NCBI GenBank assembly: GCA_033720735.1 | Contig: JAWWBX010000006.1 | Location: 1-39,463, forward strand | Source of the DNA: B8-G4 sp033720735 | GTDB lineage: Bacteria; Bacteroidota; Bacteroidia; Chitinophagales; Saprospiraceae | Reading direction: 5' to 3' | Length of the DNA stretch: 39,463 nt | In this document: positions 25,054 through 32,678 of the stretch, piece after piece | Layout: each line of letters begins with the position of its first letter | How positions within the stretch are numbered: the first letter of the stretch is position 1 | Program-made: the position numbers and the translations under genes | The notes under the pieces: generated by a model | Told to the model about the DNA's origin: nothing | The model's input: only the letters and a program-made list of their open reading frames with translations | Databases searched by the model: none

Positions 25054-26936
25054 GCCTGGCGCGTCTGCTCCGGTATAGCCTGCATGTCTTTCTGCGCCCG
25101 CGCAATTATGCCCGTGCCTGGCGTGTTTTGCGTCAACGCGGTATTGCCGGATTTTCGCGGACCGTGCTCGACCACCTTTGGATGCTCTGGTCGTGGCGCA
25201 ATACTGCCCGGGAGCCGCCGGAGGTGTATCAATACTGGATAAAGCGACACGATACCCTGACCTCCTCTGATCTCGAGGCCTTGCGCGCGCTGACAGAGCA
25301 GATGGAGCGGCGGCCAACCCACCTTATCCTGATCATCAATGAGTCGGAAGATACCGATGCGGTGCATGCAACACTTGACAGCCTGGAAGACCAGGTCTAC
25401 CCACATTGGTCGGCTGTGGTCATTGCCGTGTCATCACCATCAGAAGTTCCTTTGTCACCATATCTGCAGGACCAAAGGGTTGCCCAGAACTTCGCCCGGG
25501 ACTGGGTGGAAGCGTGGAATGCCATTATTGACCAAAGTGAGGATGATCTCATCCTGACCTTGCGGGCAGGTGACCGCCTTGCTCCGGATGCACTGTATTG
25601 CGTATCCCGGCGATTGGTGACGGACGCCGGGCTCCGTGTTGTCTACACAGATCACGACCTTGTGGAGCCCGATGGCAATCGGCACAGTCACAATTTCAAG
25701 CCTCACTGGAACCGCGACTGGCTCTACACCCGTGATGATATTTCAATGTCTTGCTGGCTCGAAAGATCGCTGGTAACAGGCGCGCAGGGGATGCGGCAAT
25801 GTTCCGGAGCTGAGCGATTTGATCTTCTTCTGCGCTGTGTCATGCGGATCAGCGATGAAGCCGTTGCACACATTCCTCAGATACTGACGCACTGTGCCGC
25901 CCGACCGGCAGGCTTGCATGCAGATGAAGACACCGAAGTGCAGGTACTCCGGGCGGCGTTCGACAACATGTCACCGGCCCCCGCCATCTGCCGACAGGAG
26001 ATATCGCACTGCAGACATTTGAAATGGCCATTGCCAGCCAGCCCGCCATTGGTATCTATCATTATCCCCACGCGCAACCGGCATGACCTTCTCAAGGTGA
26101 CGATCGACAGCATCCGGGAGAAGACAAGATATCAGCCGTATGAGATCCTGATTGTGGACAACCAGAGCGATGATCCGGAGACGCAGGCGTATCTGAGAGC
26201 GCTGGCCAACGATGCTGTTGTGCGCATCCAGCCCTATGATCAGCCATTCAACTATTCGGCGATCTGCAACGCGGCAGTACAAGCGGCGAGAGGGGAGGTC
26301 GTCGCTTTCTTGAACAACGACATCGAGATCATTACAGCTGGATGGCTCGAAGAGATGGCTGCGCATGCCTTGCGACCGGCAGTGGGTGCGGTAGGCGCCA
26401 AAATGTACTATCCCGATGATCGGATCCAGCATGCGGGGGTCATGATGGGATTTGGGGAGGCAGTCGACCCGGTGGCCGGTCATGCCTTTCACTTGCTGCA
26501 TGGACAGCAACACGGATACCATTGCCGGGCAAGTCTGACCCAGCGCATGACCGCAGTTACTGCAGCGTGCATGGTGATCCGCAAGGAGGTGTATCTCTCG
26601 GCCGGTGGTCTCAACGAGGAGCACCTGCCGGTCAACTACAATGATGTGGACCTCTGTCTCAAGCTGGAAGACCAGGGACTCATGAATATCTATACCCCAC
26701 ACGCCCAACTCTATCACCACCAATCGGCAACCCGCGGTGCCGACCACGGGCCGGAACAACAGCGTCGTTTTCGAGCTGAAGTCACTTATATGCATCGTAC
26801 CTGGGGTGAGCGGCTGCACAGCGACCGATCATTGAATCCGAACCTGACCTGGGTACATGGCGACTGCCGCCTGTGTTTGCCTCCCCGCTTGCGGTTGCGA
26901 CCATGGCGAGACAAAAGTGGCACAGCGGATTGTTGA
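25050..26936 (+). CDS. Two-domain GT2 protein with an eroded first domain (628 aa)
   Basis: Residues 330-600 are a complete GT2 domain of the rhamnosyl/O-antigen type: LVSIIIPTRNRHDLL, VDNQSDDPE, VVAFLNNDIEI (metal site), GAVGAKMYYPDDRIQHAGV, and the C-terminal NYNDVDLCLKLEDQG. Residues 85-320 look like a second GT-A domain that has lost its metal site: ILTLRAGDRLAPDAL aligns with the FLDNDDELTEDAL of the neighbouring 1198-residue protein, and YTDHDLVEPDG and HNFKPHWNRDWL align with YSDEDKIDQHG and FFKPDWSPELL there. So the first half may be structural or acceptor-binding. The N-terminal 40 residues are amphipathic. It starts inside the previous stop (ATGA). A 132-base gap follows. Confidence 0.88.
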   Translation: MSLARLLRYSLHVFLRPRNYARAWRVLRQRGIAGFSRTVLDHLWMLWSWRNTAREPPEVYQYWIKRHDTLTSSDLEALRALTEQMERRPTHLILIINESEDTDAVHATLDSLEDQVYPHWSAVVIAVSSPSEVPLSPYLQDQRVAQNFARDWVEAWNAIIDQSEDDLILTLRAGDRLAPDALYCVSRRLVTDAGLRVVYTDHDLVEPDGNRHSHNFKPHWNRDWLYTRDDISMSCWLERSLVTGAQGMRQCSGAERFDLLLRCVMRISDEAVAHIPQILTHCAARPAGLHADEDTEVQVLRAAFDNMSPAPAICRQEISHCRHLKWPLPASPPLVSIIIPTRNRHDLLKVTIDSIREKTRYQPYEILIVDNQSDDPETQAYLRALANDAVVRIQPYDQPFNYSAICNAAVQAARGEVVAFLNNDIEIITAGWLEEMAAHALRPAVGAVGAKMYYPDDRIQHAGVMMGFGEAVDPVAGHAFHLLHGQQHGYHCRASLTQRMTAVTAACMVIRKEVYLSAGGLNEEHLPVNYNDVDLCLKLEDQGLMNIYTPHAQLYHHQSATRGADHGPEQQRRFRAEVTYMHRTWGERLHSDRSLNPNLTWVHGDCRLCLPPRLRLRPWRDKSGTADC

Positions 26937-27068
26937 ATTTTCTTTGCAACTTGTGCTGCCCAGAAATAGGAGCGTTAGGCAACCATCATCTCACCCCGCC
27001 TCGCTTTAGGATATCCGTGTGTGGTCAGGGTGGGTGCAAGTGTCATTCGCTGAGAGACCCAGGAAACC

Positions 27069-30000
27069 ATGAGCGACAAACGCAGACCCGACAAACCGCG
27101 CAAGCGCAAAACCCGACCCGACAAGGCGACCGCCAAGGGTAGTGCCAATCCTCAATCTTCCTCTCAGAATGGTGCCTCCGCGCAAAGCAAGGAAGAGCGG
27201 ATCAAGTGGCTTGAGAACCACATACAGCAACTGGAACAGGCCAAACAAAAGAAGCAGGACAAAATTGACGAGTTGTCCCAGGTGATCCGTGAGAAAGAGG
27301 CCGAGACCAGAGCGCTCAAAGCTTCCTGGAGCTACCGGCTCGGGCACTATACCACCCTTCCATTCCGGCGGACATGGAGCATCATGCAACGCTTGCTCTT
27401 CGGCAGGGCCATGCGCAAACGGGAGGAACGCGCGCACTACGACCTGCTGAGTCAGAGCACTTACTTCGACCAGGACTACTATCTCAACGAAAACCCGGAC
27501 GTGCGGGATCAGGGCCTGGATCCCGTCTGGCACTACCTCCTGTTTGGAGAGGCAGAAGGCCGCAGTCCGTCCAGGTTGTTTGACGTGGCATTTTATCGGA
27601 AAGCGTATCCGGATGTAGATCTGAGTAATATGAATGCGCTGCTCCACTTCCTGAAATACGGACGGCGCGAAGGACGTTTGCCACGACCGGATGAGAACAA
27701 GAAGAATATTGCCAGGCCGTTTGAGGTGATCACGCCGTCCGACGCACTGATCCTTGATGTCGACCCCCCGGGCCCGTATGACAAATGGGTCGAAAACAAC
27801 GCGATCGGTGATGCTCTCCGCAAGGATCTCGAGACACTGCAGGCGAGGCTTGCCTACCGTCCGCTGATCAGCGTGGTGATGCCCGTGTACAACGTCCGAA
27901 AAAAATGGCTGCGCAAGGCTGTCAAGTCGGTGCAGTCACAGATCTATGCCAAGTGGGAACTGTGCATTGCAGACGACGCATCCACCGCCTCACATGTCAG
28001 GCCTTATCTCGAAAAACTCTCGGGCAAGGACAGGATCCGGGTGACATTTCTTGAACAGAACGCCGGTATCAGCGCTGCTACCAACGCTGCTCTCCAGGAC
28101 GTCCAGGGTGAATTCGTCGTCTTCCTGGACAATGATGACGAACTGACGGAGGACGCACTGCTTGAGATTGCTCTGGCCCTGAATCAGGATCAGGAGATTG
28201 ATGTCTTGTACTCCGATGAAGACAAGATCGATCAGCATGGTCACCAGTTTGGTGCATTCTTCAAGCCTGACTGGTCACCAGAACTGTTGATATCGTACAA
28301 CTACTTCAACAAGTTGCTCTGCGTCAGGACCGAACTGATCACGCAGGTTGGGGGGCTGCGCAGCGCGTTCGACGGGGCACAGGACTACGACCTCATCCTG
28401 CGGGTGACAGATCGGGCCAGAAAAGTGCATCATATTCCCCGCGTTCTTTATCATTGGAGAGCCCTGCCGGGATCGATCGCCGGCGATGGTGACGCAAAAA
28501 GTGATTCACACCATTTCTTCGACAAATGCCGGGCTGCTCTCCAGGACTTTCTTGATACCAAGGGCATTCCGGCCAGGGCGTTTCATCCTGACTTTGCCAG
28601 GGAGCATCAGCTGGGATTACTTCATGTTGAATGGCCGCACGAAGGACCGCTGGTATCGATCATCATCCCCAGCAAGGATCATCACGAGTTGCTTGAAAGG
28701 TGTATCACCAGCCTGGCCGGGACCAACTACCCGAACTACGAGATCATTATTGCCGATAATGCTTCGGAAGATGCGGATACGCTGGCGTATCTCGACGACC
28801 TGCGCCAACGTGACGGCATCAGGGTCGTGGTGATCCCCAACAAGGGTGAAAGCTTTTCTTATGCCGCGATCAACAATGAAGCCGTCGGCTATGCTGAAGG
28901 AGATCTGATCTGTTTCCTGAATGATGACACCGAGGTGATCAATCCCGACTGGCTCTCACAGATGGTGGGCTATCTGAGTCTTGAGAGTGTGGGAGTGGTG
29001 GGAGCCAAGCTGCGGTACCCTGATGGCTCGATACAGCATGCCGGGATTCTCAATGGGATGTACCAGCACAGCCATAGTATGTTGCCGGTTCACGCCTGGC
29101 GCAACCTCCCGGAGGATGAGCTGGGTTACGGCTATTTTGTCAAGGTGTCCCGGAATTATACTGCGGTGACAGCGGCATGCATGCTGATCGAAAAATCGTT
29201 ATTTGAGGAATGTGGGGGGTTCGACGAGGAGTTGTTCCCCATCAGCTACAACGATATAGACCTTTGTCTGAAAGTCTGCGAGCGCGGCCAGCGTATTGCC
29301 TTCGTGCAGGAAGCGGAACTCACCCATTACGAAAGCCAGAGCCGCAGCCGCATCATCACGACCTACCAGGATGTGGTCAATTTCAAACGCAAGTACCGGT
29401 CTATCCGCGATCCTTACTATAACCCGAATCATTCGAAGCACATTCAGTATCAGCTGTGTTCTGCCAATACCCGCGACTACGATTTGCCGCTCGACCGCAA
29501 GCCGATGTTGATGGCAGTCACGCACAATCTTAACCTCGAGGGAGCGCCACTGGTCCTGTACGAAGTGTGCGCCGGGCTTGCCGACCGGGGTGACTGCGAC
29601 ATTGAGGTGTATGCGCCGGAGGAAGGACCACTGAGAGAGTATTACGAACAGCACGGTATCACGGTTCACGTTTTTCCGAGCCCGGTCACAGAGATCGAGT
29701 CTTATGAAAACGGCCTCCTTGAGTTGAGCAAATGGTTAAAAGAGCGGAAGGCCGATGTGGTGATCGCCAATACCCTCAACACGTTTTACGCTCATGAGGC
29801 GAGTCACCAGGCGGGGATCCCGTCGATATGGAGTATTCACGAGAGTGTTGACGTCGCAGAGTACTTTAACGCCTATCCGCCGGCAGTCAGGAAGCGTGCG
29901 ATAGGCAGCTTTGTGCTGCCCTACGCGTTGGTGTTTGCCGCTAAAGCAACCCGCATCCTGTATCACAAGGTGCGCGTGGGGCAGTACTTCCCGGTCATCA

Positions 30001-30665
30001 ACTACGGTCTCAAGCGTGACAAGATCGATGCTTACTGTGCAAAGCACTCACGCGCAGCGGCACGCAGGAAACTGAACCTTCGCGACGATCAGGTGATGAT
30101 CCTCAATCTGGGCACCATCTGTGAGCGCAAAGGACAGCTTGATTTCGTTCGCGCAGCGATCAAAGCGATCGAGCAGGGGAACACAGATTGCTACTACGTT
30201 CTCGTGGGCGCGCGGCGGAGCCATAACTATACCGCCGAATACCTCATGCGGATCGAACACCTGATCGAACAATACAAGGTCTCGCAATACTTCCTGATCA
30301 TCGACGAAACCAGCGATGTGCATCCGTTTTACCGGGCGGCCGACATCTTTGTCTGTTCGTCCCACAATGAATCTTATCCGCGCGTAGTGCTCGAGGCCAT
30401 GATCTATGGACTCCCGATCATCTCCACCGATGCCTATGGGATCAAGGAGCAGGTGGCCGAATTCTACAATGCCTGGTTGTATCCGCCTGGTGAATCAGAC
30501 AAACTTTGCACATTTATGATGGACCTGAGTGCCGATCCTGCCAAGCGTAAAGAAATGGGCACCAATTCACGCGAATGTTTTGAGCTGATCAACACCTACG
30601 ACGAAATGGTCGACCAATATCTTGAAGTGATCCGGGGCGGCATGTTCAGCAAGTACAACGGGTAG
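27069..30665 (+). CDS. Giant triple glycosyltransferase: coiled coil, two GT2 domains, one GT4 domain (1198 aa)
   Basis: A single protein with several parts. Residues 1-40 are a Lys/Arg-rich tail; about 40-82 is a coiled coil; 85-105 has ASWSYRLGHYTTLPFRR. Residues 120-205 carry two copies of the YxxxNPDVxxxGxxPxxHYxxxGxxEGR type (DQDYYLNENPDVRDQG, AFYRKAYPDVDLS). A first GT2 domain covers about 265-490 (ISVVMPVYNVRKKWL, FLDNDDELTEDAL), a second about 525-790 (LVSIIIPSKDHHELL, FLNDDTEVINPDWL, NDIDLCLKVCERG), and a GT-B/GT4 domain about 810-1190 (LNLEGAPLVLYEV, NLGTICERKGQLDFVRA, SSHNESYPRVVLEAMIYGLPI). It could add several residues processively or alternately to a glycan repeat. Next gene starts one base after its stop. 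Cytosolic, probably membrane-associated. Confidence 0.92.
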   Translation: MSDKRRPDKPRKRKTRPDKATAKGSANPQSSSQNGASAQSKEERIKWLENHIQQLEQAKQKKQDKIDELSQVIREKEAETRALKASWSYRLGHYTTLPFRRTWSIMQRLLFGRAMRKREERAHYDLLSQSTYFDQDYYLNENPDVRDQGLDPVWHYLLFGEAEGRSPSRLFDVAFYRKAYPDVDLSNMNALLHFLKYGRREGRLPRPDENKKNIARPFEVITPSDALILDVDPPGPYDKWVENNAIGDALRKDLETLQARLAYRPLISVVMPVYNVRKKWLRKAVKSVQSQIYAKWELCIADDASTASHVRPYLEKLSGKDRIRVTFLEQNAGISAATNAALQDVQGEFVVFLDNDDELTEDALLEIALALNQDQEIDVLYSDEDKIDQHGHQFGAFFKPDWSPELLISYNYFNKLLCVRTELITQVGGLRSAFDGAQDYDLILRVTDRARKVHHIPRVLYHWRALPGSIAGDGDAKSDSHHFFDKCRAALQDFLDTKGIPARAFHPDFAREHQLGLLHVEWPHEGPLVSIIIPSKDHHELLERCITSLAGTNYPNYEIIIADNASEDADTLAYLDDLRQRDGIRVVVIPNKGESFSYAAINNEAVGYAEGDLICFLNDDTEVINPDWLSQMVGYLSLESVGVVGAKLRYPDGSIQHAGILNGMYQHSHSMLPVHAWRNLPEDELGYGYFVKVSRNYTAVTAACMLIEKSLFEECGGFDEELFPISYNDIDLCLKVCERGQRIAFVQEAELTHYESQSRSRIITTYQDVVNFKRKYRSIRDPYYNPNHSKHIQYQLCSANTRDYDLPLDRKPMLMAVTHNLNLEGAPLVLYEVCAGLADRGDCDIEVYAPEEGPLREYYEQHGITVHVFPSPVTEIESYENGLLELSKWLKERKADVVIANTLNTFYAHEASHQAGIPSIWSIHESVDVAEYFNAYPPAVRKRAIGSFVLPYALVFAAKATRILYHKVRVGQYFPVINYGLKRDKIDAYCAKHSRAAARRKLNLRDDQVMILNLGTICERKGQLDFVRAAIKAIEQGNTDCYYVLVGARRSHNYTAEYLMRIEHLIEQYKVSQYFLIIDETSDVHPFYRAADIFVCSSHNESYPRVVLEAMIYGLPIISTDAYGIKEQVAEFYNAWLYPPGESDKLCTFMMDLSADPAKRKEMGTNSRECFELINTYDEMVDQYLEVIRGGMFSKYNG

Positions 30666-30666
30666 T

Positions 30667-31863
30667 ATGTCGAGAGTGCTGTTTGTAGTGACCTCCTCGG
30701 AGAATATGGGAGATCTGGCGCTTTGCCAGGAATGGATCAACGACCTCGGCCGGGTCCATCACACCTTCGGTTTCGTTGTGCATCGCGACGTGGCACCGTA
30801 TATCGATCCGGCAGATGAGTTGTTCTTGTACGAGTACTATATCCATGTCAAGGACACCATTCTTGAGGCCTGCGAGGCCTTTGCGGCCGACGCCCTGATC
30901 TTTGCCAGCAATTCATTTTGGAATTTACCCGGCCACTTTGGGGCCAGTTTTGGAGAGTTCATTCTTGAGCCGGGGGACGTGGAGATCCCGGTGATGTCGT
31001 TCGATCCCTTCGAAGTGGAGGTCCGCTACCAGATGCACCAGTCCCCGGATGAAGTGCGCTTTTCGGGGATACCTCCCTGGGTGTGGGCGTTGCGGTACAT
31101 GTCGATCGAACCGCAGACACCCAATGCGGTACATTTTACCCTCAAACCAAGGGCGTTTTCAGAAAGTGAGGCGTTGAGAGAGGAGATGATCTCCCGGTGG
31201 GGCGGTGACCCGCAGCGCAAGACCATCATGTTTCCGGTTTCTCAAAACAGATGGGCCTTTATCAAGGAGCATTATCCGCGCTATTATGAACATCTTGCGG
31301 GCATCTTCGAGCAGCTGCCGCCTTCGGTCCAGGTGCTGGCACTGTCACCCAGAGAGGTCGTCGAATTCAGTCACCTGCCGCAGGTTGTGCAACTCCCGCT
31401 GCTCAAGTACCAGGACTTCCACGACCTGGTGGCTGCGGCCGACCTGTATCTCACGGACTCCTACATCTCCTGCATCTTCAACGCCTTTATGCTGGCTACG
31501 CCGGCAGTGGTACTGCATAATACCGAGCGCAGCAGGCCACTGGCACCCGGAAGTTTTCTGGAGCACGACTTCTTCCCGTTCAAAGTGTTTCCGTATGGCC
31601 TCACCGATGCCTGCGCCCAGCTGGAAGCGGCCTGGGGCACCGCAGGATGCTACCATCAGCTCGAAGTCCTCGACACCGCGGCAGTCGTCGAAGGCCTGAT
31701 GGAGATGCTGACGGAAGGTCCTGTGTACCAGAAGGTGGTGCAGCAGATGCGGGTATGGCAGGACGCACACAAAGCAGTGTACACGCCGACCGAGGCGATG
31801 CAAGCCATCATGAGCGGGCATCCAAGACCCGAACAAGCAGCAGTCATGCCATCGAGGAATTAG
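30667..31863 (+). CDS. Putative GT-B-like glycan protein, family uncertain (398 aa)
   Basis: I do not firmly recognise this family. The N-terminal VLFVVTSSENMGDLALCQEWI resembles the nucleotide-binding start of GT-B-fold or polysaccharide-pyruvyltransferase-like proteins (a SxNxGD element), given here as SSENMGDLALCQ. The C-terminal half has KTIMFPVSQNRW, VVQLPLLKYQDFHDLVAAADLYLTDSYISC in parts (YQDFHDLVAAADLYLTDSY), and an AFMLATPAVVLHN stretch that looks like the donor-site half of GT-B enzymes. No signal peptide or membrane segments. It sits tightly between two glycosyltransferases (one base after the previous stop, 5 bases before the next start), so a role in the same glycan is likely, but the reaction cannot be named. 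Confidence 0.6.
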   Translation: MSRVLFVVTSSENMGDLALCQEWINDLGRVHHTFGFVVHRDVAPYIDPADELFLYEYYIHVKDTILEACEAFAADALIFASNSFWNLPGHFGASFGEFILEPGDVEIPVMSFDPFEVEVRYQMHQSPDEVRFSGIPPWVWALRYMSIEPQTPNAVHFTLKPRAFSESEALREEMISRWGGDPQRKTIMFPVSQNRWAFIKEHYPRYYEHLAGIFEQLPPSVQVLALSPREVVEFSHLPQVVQLPLLKYQDFHDLVAAADLYLTDSYISCIFNAFMLATPAVVLHNTERSRPLAPGSFLEHDFFPFKVFPYGLTDACAQLEAAWGTAGCYHQLEVLDTAAVVEGLMEMLTEGPVYQKVVQQMRVWQDAHKAVYTPTEAMQAIMSGHPRPEQAAVMPSRN

Positions 31864-31868
31864 GGCAC

Positions 31869-32678
31869 ATGCTGGACATCGTCATTCCGTCATATAACAA
31901 CTCAATCGTCTTGTCGCGGTGTCTCGCCGCGCTGGCAATGACGGTGCCCGGACGACACCGGCTGGTGATCGTGGATGATGGTAGTGCCTCTCCACATAAA
32001 GAACAGCTAGCCCGCACACTGGCGCAGTTCGACCGCGAAGTATTGCTGCTTGAACACCCGCACAACAGGGGCTTCAAGGAGGCCGTCCTGACGGCAATGC
32101 AGCATTGCCATGACCGCTACGTCTTGTTGCTCAACGATGATACCGTACCCACGCGGGATTTCGATCTGAAGCTCCTCCATGCGATCGAGTCAGACGACAG
32201 GGTCAAAGGTGTGGGCCCGGTTTCCAACCATCCGACCGACCTGTTTCAGTACCGCAGCCCGCTGCGGCAGATCAGGTTTGATGACTTTGACGGGCCGGAT
32301 GCGATGCTGCAGCACTTTGAGCGAGTGAGGCCAGCCGGCGGTCTGACCGAGGTGCCCTTTCTGACGGGGATGTGTCTACTGCTCGACCGGGCCGTGTTTG
32401 AGCAGGTCGGATATTTTGACGGTGAGTATGAACACGGTTATTTCGAGGACCTCGAGTTGTGCTGCCGGATCCGTGAGCTGGGATATCGCCTCCTGGTCCA
32501 TGAGGAATGCTTTGTCTATCACGTTGGACACGAGACCTACAAGCATAAGGCGAAGGATGAAAAGCACCGGATCATCCTGCGCAACTTCGCGATCTATGAA
32601 CGCAATTGGGCTCATTTACCTGAGCATCAGGAATTGTTGGATAAAATGGCGTATGCCGGCAAAGAACACCCGATATGA
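31869..32678 (+). CDS. GT2-family glycosyltransferase (269 aa)
   Basis: A compact GT-A fold enzyme: LDIVIPSYNNSIVLSRCL at the start, VIVDDGSASP, NRGFKEAVLTAM, LLLNDDTVPTRDF (metal-binding site near residue 88), then FLTGMCLLLDRAVFEQVGYFDGEY and GYFEDLELCCRIRELGY, the ED-x-[DE] acceptor-site signature of rhamnosyl/O-antigen GT2 enzymes. The frame extends upstream to 31647 inside the previous gene, but the ATG at 31869, five bases after that gene's stop, begins exactly at the first strand. The end overlaps the next start by 4 bases (ATGA). Cotranscribed in the rightward glycan group. Confidence 0.9.
   Translation: MLDIVIPSYNNSIVLSRCLAALAMTVPGRHRLVIVDDGSASPHKEQLARTLAQFDREVLLLEHPHNRGFKEAVLTAMQHCHDRYVLLLNDDTVPTRDFDLKLLHAIESDDRVKGVGPVSNHPTDLFQYRSPLRQIRFDDFDGPDAMLQHFERVRPAGGLTEVPFLTGMCLLLDRAVFEQVGYFDGEYEHGYFEDLELCCRIRELGYRLLVHEECFVYHVGHETYKHKAKDEKHRIILRNFAIYERNWAHLPEHQELLDKMAYAGKEHPI

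Noticed and set aside
31647..31868. Upstream start for the GT2 gene at 31869
   Set aside because: Would lie inside the previous gene by over 200 bases; the extension is low-complexity Arg/Ser-rich, and the ATG at 31869 sits at the first strand.
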